39,875 nucleotides of DNA from Planctomycetaceae bacterium (GCA_021732785.1 JAKFUG010000015.1:1-39875), one strand, 5' to 3'; shown: positions 28,860-38,041, counted from the first letter of the stretch. The notes: generated by a model not told the origin, from the sequence alone. Numbers and translations are program-made.

Positions 28860-29969
28860 ATGAGAGATCGCTCCGTGACGACACTTCAGGAACGTGCTGC
28901 CCAGGCTCGTGCCGCGCTCGATGCCCACACGCGGGAAACCGTGCAGTGGCACTTCAACCCGGCGACCGGTTCGCCCTACTGGCTGGAAAAAGCCCAGACG
29001 TTTAACTTCAACCCGCTCACGGACGTGAACTCGTTCGATGACTTGAAGAAATTCCCGCTGTTTGAAGACGATGAACTCCGCGGCGGTCCGGTGACGCGGT
29101 GGATGCCGAAGGGGCTCGAAGGCCAGCCGATGTATGTCTTTGAAACCGGCGGCACCACCGGCATTCCGAAGAGCCGGCTGGTGGTCGAAGATCACTGGAT
29201 CGACTACGAAAACTTCAGTGATACGCTGCCGGACAAGTTCTTCCCGAAAGGGTCCAACTGGTTGATGCTCGGTCCATCGGGACCGCGCCGGTTGCGGCTG
29301 GCGGTCGAACATCTCGCTCAACACCGCGGCGGCATCTGTTTCTGTGTGGACCTCGATCCGCGCTGGGTCGTGAAACTCCTCAAAAAGGGCAAGATCAAGG
29401 AAGCCGAAGAGTACAAAGAGCACGTCATTGATCAGGTGCTCACGATTCTCTCCGCCGGGCACGACATCAAGTGCGCCTTCATGACGCCGAAGCTGCTGGA
29501 AGCCCTTGCCAGCCGGTTGATGAACGAAGGCCGGACGATCGAGGAAACCGGGATTACGGGCATCTTCGGCGGCGGGACCGAGTTCTCGCCGCAGTGGTAC
29601 CGCGTCTGTTGTGAAGAGTTGCTCGGCCCCAACGTCTTCATGACGCCGACGTACGGCAACACGCTGATGGGTCTCGCGTGCAGCAAGCCATTTGACAAGG
29701 CGGACAACTACAAGATCACCTACCATGCGCCGCAGCCGCGGGCGGTCATCGAAGTGGTTGAGTTCGACGATTACAATAAGCTCGTCGACTACAGCCAAAC
29801 CGGCCGCGTGAAGTTGTACACGCTCACCAAGGAACTCTTCATCCCCGGCTTCATGGAACGCGACGAAGGCGAACGCGAACACCCGTGCGAAGCCTATCCG
29901 TGGGACGGCATCAGCGGTACGCGCCCATTCCACGTGTTCGCGAAGACCACGACGGTGGGGGTTTACTAG
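28860..29969 (+). CDS. AMP-forming acyl synthetase, LuxE/phenylacetate-CoA ligase-like
   Basis: The 369-residue protein has the adenylate-forming P-loop ETGGTTGIPKS (95-105), SGPRRLRLAVEHLAQ, IFGGGTEFSP and PTYGNTLMG, the equivalent of the TYGxTE motif. It lacks the long C-terminal domain of typical acyl-CoA ligases; its length is close to LuxE-type acyl-protein synthetases. It would activate a carboxylic acid as acyl-AMP. The aldehyde dehydrogenase-like gene at 30756 could reduce the activated product to an aldehyde, as in LuxE/LuxC pairs. ATG 28860 lacks a ribosome-binding site; GTG 28875, preceded by GAGAGA, is a good alternative. Confidence 0.75.
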   Translation: MRDRSVTTLQERAAQARAALDAHTRETVQWHFNPATGSPYWLEKAQTFNFNPLTDVNSFDDLKKFPLFEDDELRGGPVTRWMPKGLEGQPMYVFETGGTTGIPKSRLVVEDHWIDYENFSDTLPDKFFPKGSNWLMLGPSGPRRLRLAVEHLAQHRGGICFCVDLDPRWVVKLLKKGKIKEAEEYKEHVIDQVLTILSAGHDIKCAFMTPKLLEALASRLMNEGRTIEETGITGIFGGGTEFSPQWYRVCCEELLGPNVFMTPTYGNTLMGLACSKPFDKADNYKITYHAPQPRAVIEVVEFDDYNKLVDYSQTGRVKLYTLTKELFIPGFMERDEGEREHPCEAYPWDGISGTRPFHVFAKTTTVGVY

Positions 29970-29996
29970 CGTTCATATTCAGCAAAGGAGCCTTCG

Positions 29997-30257
29997 ATGA
30001 TCGAAGTCAAGCCGCTGACACCGGAGGAGATCGTTGCGCGGGCAAGAGTCTTGTTCGAGAACGACATTCGTCCTCAGTTGTCCGATCGAAGTCCAGACGA
30101 TTATGTAGTCATGGACATCGACTCCGGAGACTATGAAGTCGGGCCGAACTCACTCGAAGTGAATCTGGTTCTGCTGTCAAGGCATCCAGGCTCTCGGCAT
30201 CTCTTTGGCCGCTATGTCGGAAATGAGGTGTCTCTCAAGTTTGGTCGCATGCAATGA
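29997..30257 (+). CDS. Small protein paired with an aspartic protease
   Basis: 86 residues (IEVKPLTPEEIVARARVLFE, YVVMDIDSGDYEVGPNSLEV) with an excellent AAAGGAG before ATG 29997. Its TGA overlaps the ATG of the next gene (ATGA). I recall similar small proteins next to clan AA aspartic proteases in planctomycetes and cyanobacteria, so this is a two-gene module. The function is unknown; a toxin-antitoxin-like arrangement is possible. Confidence 0.75.
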   Translation: MIEVKPLTPEEIVARARVLFENDIRPQLSDRSPDDYVVMDIDSGDYEVGPNSLEVNLVLLSRHPGSRHLFGRYVGNEVSLKFGRMQ

Positions 30258-30643
30258 CCAATTCCCGGACAATCGAGGGACGATGCAATACCGCGTTGGA
30301 ACTGATCCTCGAATTGCATGTCATCAATGATCAACAGCAGGCCATTCTGGTGGACGCGGTCATCGACACGGGGTTTTCGGGTGCGGTTTCGGTTCCCAAA
30401 GCCGTCGTCGATCAGCTAAACCTTGTTTTCGCTCGGCGGGTGGTAGGCAATCTGGCGGACGGATCGACGACTTTAGTCGAGTTATACTTTGCACGCCTGC
30501 TTTGCGGCGAGCGATTGGTTGATACCGAAATCGCCGCTGCGGGGACACAAGCGTTGATTGGTGTCCAATTTCTTGCGGGTCAGAGACTCACTGCCGACTT
30601 TGTGCTTGATGGTTCCGTGAAACTGGTTCCCATCCCTCCATGA
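30254..30643 (+). CDS. Clan AA (retropepsin-like) aspartic protease family protein
   Basis: 129 residues, half the size of pepsin-like enzymes, as expected for retropepsin-type proteases that work as dimers. The catalytic motif AVIDTGFSGAVSVP has the DTG at 38-40. A hydrophobic strand and ALIGVQFLAGQRLTADFVLD follow; the latter corresponds to the second conserved Gly region (usually ALIGxxxL). It has no signal peptide, so it probably acts in the cytoplasm. It overlaps the preceding small gene by 4 bases. The pair lies between two enzymes of what looks like a single pathway. Confidence 0.8.
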   Translation: MTNSRTIEGRCNTALELILELHVINDQQQAILVDAVIDTGFSGAVSVPKAVVDQLNLVFARRVVGNLADGSTTLVELYFARLLCGERLVDTEIAAAGTQALIGVQFLAGQRLTADFVLDGSVKLVPIPP

Positions 30644-30755
30644 ATTCCATTGCATTCCGTCACGCGACGGACAACCGCACTCGTTAGAAATCAAAACCGG
30701 CAGGACGCGATAACCTGTTCCGCCCGACTCAAAACTGACAACGGACCAACACCGC

Positions 30756-32192
30756 ATGTTCGACATCCCGATTCTTCGCTGGGGCCAAATCTACGAAAGC
30801 ATGGAGAAGCAGCCGGTCGTCCATTTCGACACCGGCGAGGCGCTCGCGCAGCTTCACCAGGCCACCGGCATGCAGGCCAAGCTGGACTTGAAGAAAGCCC
30901 AGAAGGCACGCGATGCCCTGCGTCAGCTTTCGATCCCGCAGCTTATCGACATCTGCGCGAAGGCCGCGGACCTCTACCTCAATGCCACGCTGCCGTGTGG
31001 GAACGGGTCGCTCTCTCCGGCGGAATTCTGCCGGATGCAATCGGCGACGACGGGGCTGCCCGAACACATGTGTGCCGGGAACATGCGGAAGAATGCGTTC
31101 GTCCTGTCGCACATGGGCGAAGTGATCGATGCCCTCACACGTGGGTTGCCACACGATGTGCTCACCAACGGCTACGGCATGGAAAGCCGCGGCGTGATGG
31201 TCAGTTTCCAGGCGAACACACCGGTGCTCGCCGCAGTGCTGCCCAATAATTCGCCCGGTGTCCATACGCTGTGGCTGCCCGCGATCCCGATGCAGATCGG
31301 CCTGATGCTCAAACCCGGTTCGCAGGAATTCTGGACGCCGTACCGCGTCGCGGAAGCCTTTTTCCAGGCGGGACTGCCGCGCGAAGCCATCGGCATCTAT
31401 CCCGGCGGTCACGATGTCGGCGGTGCGATGATGGCCGACAGCCCGCGCACGATGATCTTCGGCGGACAGCAAACCGTCGACCAGCATTACGGCAACCCGA
31501 AGATTTCCGCTCACGGGCCGGGTTTCTCGAAGGTCGTCCTTGGCGATGATCTCGTCGACAAGTGGGAAGACTATCTCGACATCATGGTCGACAGCATCTT
31601 CGCCAACAGCGGCCGAAGCTGCATCAACGCCAGTGGCGTGTGGGCCTCGCGGCATACCGAAGAGATTGCGGACGCCATCGCGCAGAAGCTCGGAGCTGTT
31701 GCGCCGTTGCCACCCAATGATCCGCAGTCTTCACTCGCGGCCTTCACGACCAAGGGTGTCGCCGCGGCGATGAACGCCCAAATCGAAGAAGGGCTGAAGT
31801 CGCCCGGCGTGACGGAAGTCACCGCCAAGTATCGCAACGGCGACCGGCTGATCGAGCGTGAACGCTGCGATTACCTGCGGCCGACCATCGTCCATTGCAA
31901 CGCCCCGGACGTGCCGCTGGCGAACACCGAGTACATGTTCCCATTCGCGTCGGTGGTGGAATGCCCGCAGGCCAGGATGATTCAGGCGATGGGCTCGACG
32001 CTCGTCTGCTCGGCGATCACCGAAGACCTGAAGTTCAAACAGCAACTCGTTGACGCCGTCACGATCGATCGCCTTAACATCGGCCGCGTGAAGACGGTGC
32101 AACTCAACTGGCTGCAACCGCACGAAGGGAATATCGTCGACTTTCTCTTCCGCGCGAGAGCTTTCCAGGACAGCCCGCCACCCGCTCATTAA
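30756..32192 (+). CDS. Aldehyde dehydrogenase / acyl reductase-like protein
   Basis: 478 residues in the aldehyde dehydrogenase superfamily. They include VLPNNSPGVHTLWLPAIP, the cofactor-binding Lys region LKPGSQEFWTPYRVAEAFFQ, and the nucleophilic Cys289 in IFANSGRSCINAS. The length equals LuxC-type acyl reductases, and the nearby acyl-adenylating gene supports reduction of an activated acid to an aldehyde (or the reverse). Classical ALDH general-base wording is not obvious, which also fits a reductase. The ribosome-binding site is weak (GGAC). A 112-base gap separates it from the aspartic-protease gene, so it may have its own promoter. Confidence 0.8.
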   Translation: MFDIPILRWGQIYESMEKQPVVHFDTGEALAQLHQATGMQAKLDLKKAQKARDALRQLSIPQLIDICAKAADLYLNATLPCGNGSLSPAEFCRMQSATTGLPEHMCAGNMRKNAFVLSHMGEVIDALTRGLPHDVLTNGYGMESRGVMVSFQANTPVLAAVLPNNSPGVHTLWLPAIPMQIGLMLKPGSQEFWTPYRVAEAFFQAGLPREAIGIYPGGHDVGGAMMADSPRTMIFGGQQTVDQHYGNPKISAHGPGFSKVVLGDDLVDKWEDYLDIMVDSIFANSGRSCINASGVWASRHTEEIADAIAQKLGAVAPLPPNDPQSSLAAFTTKGVAAAMNAQIEEGLKSPGVTEVTAKYRNGDRLIERERCDYLRPTIVHCNAPDVPLANTEYMFPFASVVECPQARMIQAMGSTLVCSAITEDLKFKQQLVDAVTIDRLNIGRVKTVQLNWLQPHEGNIVDFLFRARAFQDSPPPAH

Positions 32193-32215
32193 ATTGCATC
32201 GACCGGCATTTCCGA

Positions 32216-32500
32216 TCAGATGCCCATCATCGCCAATTGATCCACCAGTTGTGACAGCGACGCGGAAAGCCGCGGATGCTCGACTTCAAAATCGGTCATC
32301 GCGGCGGCGATCCGCTCACGAAGCGGCGCAGCGGTTGCTTCGGCAGTCGCCTCTTGTTGCTTCAAGTGAACGACGCCGCGCTCAACATCCGCAACCAAGG
32401 CCTGCAGTTTTTGACGTGAGATTTCGTCCAACTCCCCAGTCTCATTCAATTCTGTGCGAAGGTGATTCAATCGTAGCTGCAATTCATCTGAGTTTTTCAC
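32216..32500 (-). CDS. DUF4404-like small helical protein
   Basis: 94 residues with LQLRLNHLRTELNETGELDE and KLQALVADVERGVVHLKQQE, matching my memory of the DUF4404 pattern of short coiled helices. GTG 32500 is chosen because GGGAGGAG lies 9-16 bases upstream; the frame is open 35 codons further without support. The function is unknown. It probably follows the cytochrome gene in the same transcript (43-base gap). Confidence 0.7.
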   Translation of the reverse strand: MKNSDELQLRLNHLRTELNETGELDEISRQKLQALVADVERGVVHLKQQEATAEATAAPLRERIAAAMTDFEVEHPRLSASLSQLVDQLAMMGI

Positions 32501-32543
32501 GTTGAGGTCTCCTCCCGTGGCAGTGACGTGATCGCGTTCCTCA

Positions 32544-33902
32544 TTATAAGCAGCGAAGGAATGCCACCAGATCCGATTTCTCTTCGACCGTGAGCTTCGT
32601 CCCAAGAACCAGGTTGAAGAATTCGACGGTGTCTTCCAGCGTCAGGAGCCGATCATCGTGCAAGTAAGGCGGCGAATCCTTGATGCCACGAAGGGGGAAA
32701 GTCTTGATCGGGCCATCTGCCGAAGCAAGCCGACCGTTGATCATCTTTTCTTCAAAGAATCGTTCGACGCGCAGATTGTGCATCGAGCCATCGGTGTAAT
32801 AGGGAGCCGGGTGGCACGTCGCGCATTGCGCTTTGCCGAAGAAGAGTTTTTCACCCCGGAGTTCGCTATCACTGGCTTTTTCCGGATCGAGCTTGCCGAA
32901 GATGGTAAGTTTCGGAGCAGGGGGGAAATCGAGCAATTCCTGGAACTCGGCCATGAAGTGGACCTGGCTGCCGCGTTCGAGGGGGTTGATTCCTTTCTTG
33001 GCTGCGGTGGTGATATCACCGTCGAAGTAAGCCGCCCGTTGTTCAAATTCCGTGAAGTCTTCGACAGTCTTCAGCGCTCGTTGTGACCCGAAGAGCCTTT
33101 GCACATTGACGCCACGGAGAGTGGGCGTATCGATACGGTGGCGATATTCGTTGGGGCGAACGTCGCCCACGGTGTGCGTCGCGGCATTGGTATGCCCGTT
33201 GGCATGACAGTCGAAGCACGTCACGCCAGCATGGGCATGCAGCGAACGGCGGTCGTCCGTTGAATTGAACTGCTGTTGCGGGAAGGGCGTGACCAGCAAC
33301 CGCAATCCTTCAAGTTGCTTCGGGTTCAGAACATCTTTGAATAATTCATAGTAATTGGCCAGTGTGACAAGCTGACCTTTCGACACATCGCCTAACGCGG
33401 GTCGTGTTGTCAAATAGATCGGTGCCGGAAACTCTGGCAGCAGGTGGTCGGGAAGATCATAATCGAGATCGAAGCGTATCAGGTCGCGCTGATTCTGCCG
33501 TTTGACTTCAGTAATCTGGGGCTTCGGAAACAGCATGCCTCCGGCCTCATGATGCGGATGCGGCAAGGGGAAAAATCCTTCCGGCCAGAGCTTTTGGCTC
33601 TTAATGTCCTGAGGCGCCATTGCGGCCAGCTTCTCCCACGTCATCCCTTGGGGAAGCCGAACGCGGATTCCCACCTGAACGGGTTTGCCCCGCGACATCA
33701 CCACCCCCTCGGCTGGACGATCCGCCAGGTCATAGCGGGTCGCGAGAAGTTTCGTATGACGCTCGGCAAACTTCGGTTTCTCGCTTTGGAGCCGCTTTAC
33801 CAAGGCGTCGAACGATTCCTCCTGGGCTCCGACACCGTGCAGGCCGCCAAACGTGAGGATGGCAAGAAACGTCATTCGTTGAAAAGTGCGTGATGTGTCC
33901 AT
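32544..33902 (-). CDS. Exported di-heme cytochrome c / cytochrome c peroxidase-like protein
   Basis: 452 residues with an N-terminal signal peptide (MTFLAILTFGGLHGVGA) and two c-type haem sites, CFDCH (229-233) and CATCH (360-364). The second half has the MauG/CcpA layout, with RIDTPTLRGVNVQRLFGSQR, the GEKLFFGKAQCATCH stretch, TFPLRGIKDSPPYLHDDRLL and EDTVEFFN. Only the second haem site is at the typical spacing, and the roughly 220-residue N-terminal part is unlike ordinary peroxidases. A periplasmic electron-transfer or oxidising role is likely. The start is ATG 33902. Confidence 0.85.
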   Translation of the reverse strand: MDTSRTFQRMTFLAILTFGGLHGVGAQEESFDALVKRLQSEKPKFAERHTKLLATRYDLADRPAEGVVMSRGKPVQVGIRVRLPQGMTWEKLAAMAPQDIKSQKLWPEGFFPLPHPHHEAGGMLFPKPQITEVKRQNQRDLIRFDLDYDLPDHLLPEFPAPIYLTTRPALGDVSKGQLVTLANYYELFKDVLNPKQLEGLRLLVTPFPQQQFNSTDDRRSLHAHAGVTCFDCHANGHTNAATHTVGDVRPNEYRHRIDTPTLRGVNVQRLFGSQRALKTVEDFTEFEQRAAYFDGDITTAAKKGINPLERGSQVHFMAEFQELLDFPPAPKLTIFGKLDPEKASDSELRGEKLFFGKAQCATCHPAPYYTDGSMHNLRVERFFEEKMINGRLASADGPIKTFPLRGIKDSPPYLHDDRLLTLEDTVEFFNLVLGTKLTVEEKSDLVAFLRCL

Positions 33903-34010
33903 GGCTGATTCCCATACGACTCCAGGTGATGATCAATGACGCGATAGCAGAGAAGCGGAACGCCCTCTTGATGATGACGTTCCGCTTGGATTCAATTGTC
34001 TGCGACGTCG

Positions 34011-34817
34011 TTATGGGTTCTTCGGCAGTGCCGGTTTCGCAGGCGGCTTCGGCAGCGGAAGGGGCGGTGCCGGATTCGGCAACGGCTTCGGGCTTGGCGT
34101 CTTGGCCATCGGTTCCTTCGGGCTTTCTTTCGGTGTGTTCACGCCCGGCTTGGGTGGCTCCGGATCTCTCGGGTTCTCGGCATCTTTCTTAGGCGACTTG
34201 GGATTCACGCTCCGTTCGCCATCCGGGATTGCGCCAGGATCGCGATTGGTGCGCGGCGCAGGTTGATCCTCTTTCGTAGACTTCTCGCCATCTTTCTTGG
34301 TCTTATCTCCGTCTTTGGGCTTGTCACCATCACGCTTGTTGTCGTCCGCGTTGCGGTTTTTCGAATCGCCGTCATTCAGATCCTGTTTGAATGTCCGACG
34401 TTCACCGTCGTTGCGGAATCCTGAGACATTGAAGAACGAGAAGGCTTGTTGACGGTAGTTCGTCGCGTAGAAATCGGGCCAGTTGTTGTTCCGGAAGAAG
34501 GCCACCTTTCGGAACTGAACGGGCGTAATATTGATGAACACGACCTGATCGGTATAGCGAACCTGCGTCGCGCTATACGGCACGGCGTAGTATTGGTCGT
34601 CGTAGTTCGCGACCAGGTAATCAATGCAGCCACCATCATTGAAAACCACATCCACGATTTGTCCCGCGGCTTGATTCTCTTGAATCACGACCTTGGACTT
34701 CATCAGCACGCTGAACCGTTGCCCGCCGGAACGAACCGCCGTCGCCTGATCTTGAGCCATTGCCACACTGGCGGTGACCGCCACCGCGAGCCCCATCGCC
34801 AACCATTGTCTTAACAT
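34011..34817 (-). CDS. Exported PRC-barrel protein with Lys/Pro-rich tail
   Basis: 268 residues from ATG 34817, preceded by AAAAGGA. The signal peptide is MLRQWLAMGLAVAVTASVAMA. A PRC-barrel-like domain follows (MKSKVVIQENQAAGQIVDVV, CIDYLVANYDDQYYAVPYSA) and ends in WPDFYATNY. The C-terminal ~110 residues are a low-complexity Asp/Lys then Pro/Lys tail (DGDKPKDGDKTKKDGEK, PNPAPPLPLPKPP), probably disordered and perhaps wall-spanning. It resembles the protein at 37329, which has the same domain and a WPDF motif but no tail. Confidence 0.75.
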   Translation of the reverse strand: MLRQWLAMGLAVAVTASVAMAQDQATAVRSGGQRFSVLMKSKVVIQENQAAGQIVDVVFNDGGCIDYLVANYDDQYYAVPYSATQVRYTDQVVFINITPVQFRKVAFFRNNNWPDFYATNYRQQAFSFFNVSGFRNDGERRTFKQDLNDGDSKNRNADDNKRDGDKPKDGDKTKKDGEKSTKEDQPAPRTNRDPGAIPDGERSVNPKSPKKDAENPRDPEPPKPGVNTPKESPKEPMAKTPSPKPLPNPAPPLPLPKPPAKPALPKNP

Positions 34818-35105
34818 GCGCTGATCCTTTTCGCAGAAGAGTCGACGCTCGGCAGCGAGCTTCGAAACGTGAGTCGATTCACGACATGGCGAATCCATCG
34901 CGGCATAACGCAATTGCCATTCCTCAGTTCGTTACGACCGACGGTTTTTGTGAAAATGACGTAAGCAGCGAGAGAAACCACTTTGGGGCCCATAAAGCGA
35001 TTCTTTGAAGGCAATGGAAGGTGATGCTTAAAGCTCCAGCCTGGTGTCTCATGAACCATCTCAGGCGTTGCCGAGCAATTTGAATGTCAGACTGATCGCG
35101 ATCGA

Positions 35106-35411
35106 TCAAAAATCTTGAAACTGCAGCTTAAATAACCGACGTTGCAACAACGGCAAACCATCGGCATCAGGGATGAGGTAATGGTTGTTGTCGATATCGG
35201 TCAGCAAGCGACCGTGATAGCCGAAACGTTTGACGCAATGGGGGTTGTTATGCACGACAAATTCCACGGGGCTGTCTTCCGTCTCCGCTGAGCAGGTCAC
35301 AAAGCCGTCATCACTACGGAGTGAAACCAGCGCGGTGACCACCCGCAGCAGATATCGTCGGTTGAGCGACCGACGGAAGGCCTCCTGCGTTTCGGCCGGC
35401 CAATCCTTCAA
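35106..35411 (-). CDS. DUF1854-like protein, N-terminally short
   Basis: 101 residues from a TTG codon. The core (RRYLLRVVTALVSLRSDDGF, EFVVHNNPHCVKRFGYHGRLL then TDIDNNHYLIPDADGLP) fits my recollection of the C-terminal half of DUF1854 proteins. The open frame continues upstream (RDLEVGRIRQ) into the end of the phosphatase gene without an ATG or GTG, so the start is uncertain and the N-terminal half of the family may be missing. It follows the PP2C gene on the same strand. Confidence 0.5.
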   Translation of the reverse strand: MKDWPAETQEAFRRSLNRRYLLRVVTALVSLRSDDGFVTCSAETEDSPVEFVVHNNPHCVKRFGYHGRLLTDIDNNHYLIPDADGLPLLQRRLFKLQFQDF

Positions 35412-35469
35412 CTGCCGGATCCTGCCGACTTCGAGATCGCGTCCAGAACCTGAGCCGCTGCCCGCGAGT

Positions 35470-36387
35470 TTAGATGGTGGCCAGAAGTTCGCTCTCGAGC
35501 GCGGCGGCGACCGATCCGGGCTCAGCCTCCGCGGCGGGTCGCTCGTCTGTTGCTTCCACTTCGCGGGCCAGCATCGTATCTATGCCATTGCGGATATGGG
35601 CCACGACAGCGGTGACATTGTCGCGACCGCCGTGACGGAGCGCCCCCTGAACGAGGCACTGGCAGGTTTCGCTCGCACTCTGGTCGTGATCCAGGCACTT
35701 CGCGATTTCTTCATCGGCCAATTCCCCCGTCAATCCATCGGTGCAGAGGAGCAACCTGTCCGCGGGCTGCAAGGATTCCCGATAAAGGACGGGCAACATT
35801 TCCGGCAACCCCAGGCAACTCCAGAGGGGATGTTTCGCGACGATGCGATGAAAACGATCGTAGTCGAAAGTTTGAATGGTCTGATCGTCGGTGATCCGAC
35901 GGAGCCGGTGTTCGCGATGCAAATAAGCCCGGCTGTCGCCAACATGAATCAGATGCAACTCCAGCCGCGTGATCCAGGCCATGGTGAGCGTCGTTCCCAT
36001 CGCTTCCTGGTCTGGCAATGTTGCGCTCTCGCGCTGAATTGCTTCCTGACAACGGTCCAATGCGAGCCGCAGTTCTTCATCGATTTCATCCGAGGGCTTT
36101 TGATCCGGCTGGAAAAACCACGGCAAAAGATCGGTGAAATAATTGGCCATCGTATCGATCGCCACCCGGCTGGCCCGCTCGCCGTTCGGACGTCCGCCCA
36201 AACCATCGGCGACCATCAGAATCTGACCTTGAGTCGCACCATTCAGCGTCTCTCCGTCATCCATCGACAGGCTGCTGAAATGAACATGCACGCATCGCGT
36301 CAGGTCCGCGATCATAAACTGATCTTCGTTTGCCGGACGGTGCAAACCCTGATGGGTCAGTCCAAAGCAATCGAGCTTTAACGGCAT
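35470..36387 (-). CDS. PP2C-type Ser/Thr protein phosphatase
   Basis: 305 residues with the metal-dependent phosphatase motifs in order: RPANEDQF, VADGLGG, GTTLTMAW, HVGDSRAYL, LLCTDGLTGELADEE and GGRDNVTAVV. The metal-binding Asp residues of DGLGG, TDGL and RDN are all present. It is cytoplasmic and would remove phosphates placed by Ser/Thr kinases. GGAGAG lies 7 bases before ATG 36387 but only 1 base before ATG 36393, so the former is the likely start. It lies between two small genes on the same strand, in what looks like a stress operon. Confidence 0.92.
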   Translation of the reverse strand: MPLKLDCFGLTHQGLHRPANEDQFMIADLTRCVHVHFSSLSMDDGETLNGATQGQILMVADGLGGRPNGERASRVAIDTMANYFTDLLPWFFQPDQKPSDEIDEELRLALDRCQEAIQRESATLPDQEAMGTTLTMAWITRLELHLIHVGDSRAYLHREHRLRRITDDQTIQTFDYDRFHRIVAKHPLWSCLGLPEMLPVLYRESLQPADRLLLCTDGLTGELADEEIAKCLDHDQSASETCQCLVQGALRHGGRDNVTAVVAHIRNGIDTMLAREVEATDERPAAEAEPGSVAAALESELLATI

Positions 36388-36433
36388 GATCATGCTCTCC
36401 GGAGGAAATGCGATGGAGACTCTTGCATGGCCT

Positions 36434-36820
36434 TCATGCAGTAAATTGCGTGTCGACAAGATCGCCGAAATAGGTCACGCTCCGCCCCCCATGGGTCCCG
36501 GCAATCTCGGCAATCTTCTCGGCTTCCTTAGGATCTTTCACGGTCACGGCGAAGATGGCATGACCTTCTCCCAAAACCGCGATTCCCTGTTTTAGAAACT
36601 TTTCGGCCTGTTCGCCCCAAGTCGACTGACCCATCATCTCCTCCCAGGCATGCTCTCCCTCCGAACCGTAAAAAACTTCGACCCGCGAGTCTTCGACACT
36701 CAGGCGGTTCAATGCTTCTTTCAAGCTCCCGGCATAGATGACCGAGTCGAGGAAACCAATGATCTTCCCTCGAGGTCCATGCGAATAATCATCATCGTGT
36801 TCAAACAGCGAGTCGGTCAT
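36434..36820 (-). CDS. Unknown protein, possible stress-response family
   Basis: 128 residues, acidic, beginning MTDSLFEHDDDYSHGPRGKI. The middle (LKEALNRLSVEDSRVEVFYG) and the end (AIFAVTVKDPKEAEKIAEIA) look like a ferredoxin-like fold similar in style to the DUF1269/YflT group, but I cannot assign a family. It has no signal peptide. GGAGA precedes ATG 36820 at good spacing. It heads a minus-strand group with the PP2C gene. Confidence 0.7.
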   Translation of the reverse strand: MTDSLFEHDDDYSHGPRGKIIGFLDSVIYAGSLKEALNRLSVEDSRVEVFYGSEGEHAWEEMMGQSTWGEQAEKFLKQGIAVLGEGHAIFAVTVKDPKEAEKIAEIAGTHGGRSVTYFGDLVDTQFTA

Positions 36821-37328
36821 GTTCTATCTCCGTAGGGATTCCGCATAGGCGAGCAAGCTATCCTCACTACTCCCCGGTAAAAGTGATTCGTGAGGCACAA
36901 GCCTGGAAAGAGATTAAGCAAGTCGCATTCCACAACCTCAATTCTCATTAGAAATTGGCGAATTGAAGCCGATGATTCGCGAAGACCGGATTTGAGAAGG
37001 AGCGTTGATCCATTGAAAAAGGCATCTCGAATGATGAGCAGGCACGATGGCCGCTGAGCAGTCAATCTGCTGATCAATGTTTGGTTTTCGGATGTCGCCT
37101 CAAAATCGCTTGTTGATGAGAATCGCATTTTCATGTGAAGTTTGGTTCCGCAGCCAAGTCCCGCTCGGATCCCGCATTTCTCACGATCCGGTCCTGTTCT
37201 CAGCGACCGAGGCTTTTCAAAGGGAGTAAGTGGCGCGCGGTTTGCGACATCTTCAGCACGTACTAACAGCGGCCCCTCGGTGTGGCCGCTTCAGACTCTG
37301 CTCCTTGTCCCGCAACGAAAGGCAAATC
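36821..37328. other. Intergenic region between divergent stress genes
   Basis: No convincing gene is present; a 105-codon minus-strand open frame here lacks coding character. Near the right end, AGCGGCC (37268-37274) pairs with GGCCGCT (37284-37290) to form a hairpin about 39 bases before the exported PRC-barrel gene. Confidence 0.5.
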
Positions 37329-37814
37329 ATGCTTCGCACAATGTCACTTGCGCTCGCATTAGCGGCCGCCACCACCGTAGCCACTTCGGTCCGCGCAGAA
37401 GAACCACAAACCTCTGCCAAGAAGGTGGCGGCCGATGTGAAACCGAGTCAGCGCGCGGCGGAAATCGTGGGAATGAAAATCAAGAACGCCGCGGGGAAAG
37501 ACTTGGGGACGGTGAAAGATATCGTCCTCGATGTGTCGAAAGGGAACATCCGTTACTTCGCGGTGTCGTACGGCGGTTTTCTCGGGCTGGGCGACAAGCT
37601 GTTTGCGGTTCCGCCCCATGCCTTCGAATGGCATCGGGACGGCAGCACCAACTACCTGGTTCTGAACCTCTCCGAAGAGCGACTGAAGAATGCTCCCGGC
37701 TTTGACCAGAGCCACTGGCCCGACTTTGCCACCGATACGCAATGGCGGGAAAAGATCGACACGTATTACATCATCGAGAAAGTCGAAGTGAAGCGTGACT
37801 CCGCCGCGCGTTAA
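37329..37814 (+). CDS. Exported PRC-barrel protein
   Basis: 161 residues from ATG 37329 with AAAGG upstream. The signal peptide is MLRTMSLALALAAATTVATS then VRA. A full PRC-barrel follows (IVGMKIKNAAGKDLGTVKDI, YFAVSYGGFLGLGDKLFAVP) and then SHWPDFATDTQW. It is the shorter relative of the 34011-34817 protein. PRC-barrels often bind partners or sit at membranes; its target is unknown. A long hairpin follows the stop codon. Confidence 0.85.
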   Translation: MLRTMSLALALAAATTVATSVRAEEPQTSAKKVAADVKPSQRAAEIVGMKIKNAAGKDLGTVKDIVLDVSKGNIRYFAVSYGGFLGLGDKLFAVPPHAFEWHRDGSTNYLVLNLSEERLKNAPGFDQSHWPDFATDTQWREKIDTYYIIEKVEVKRDSAAR

Positions 37815-37845
37815 CGCCCCTGATCATGTTGACGACGACGCCATG

Positions 37846-37879
37846 AGCCCCCTGCGATCGAACGCGATCGCGGGGGGCT
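37846..37879 (+). terminator. Long GC-rich hairpin after the PRC-barrel gene
   Basis: AGCCCCC-T-GCGATCG (37846-37860) pairs with CGATCGC-G-GGGGGCT (37865-37879) with one T.G wobble and a 4-base loop. It has no T run, so termination is plausible but not certain. The adjacent TGTCAT-T-ATGACA (37879-37891) is a perfect short palindrome. Confidence 0.45.
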
Positions 37880-38041
37880 GTCATTATGACAGACATGTTC
37901 TGAAGTTGTGGCCCCGAGCGAAATCCGCTCACCCTTCCTCTGGGAACGCGGATTGCATTCTTATCGAAGAGTTCGTTGAGAAGAGCGGAAAACGGAACCG
38001 ATTCCGTTCATCCGGTCTGCATCCACAACAAGGAGAATGAC

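Noticed and set aside
30650-31249. 199-codon plus-strand open frame overlapping the start of the aldehyde dehydrogenase-like gene
   Set aside because: Arg/His-rich translation typical of an out-of-frame reading; the dehydrogenase frame has all family motifs.
36817-37134. 105-codon minus-strand open frame between the stress genes
   Set aside because: Cys- and Ser-rich sequence with no family resemblance; it overlaps the start region of the real gene at 36820 and lacks a convincing start signal.
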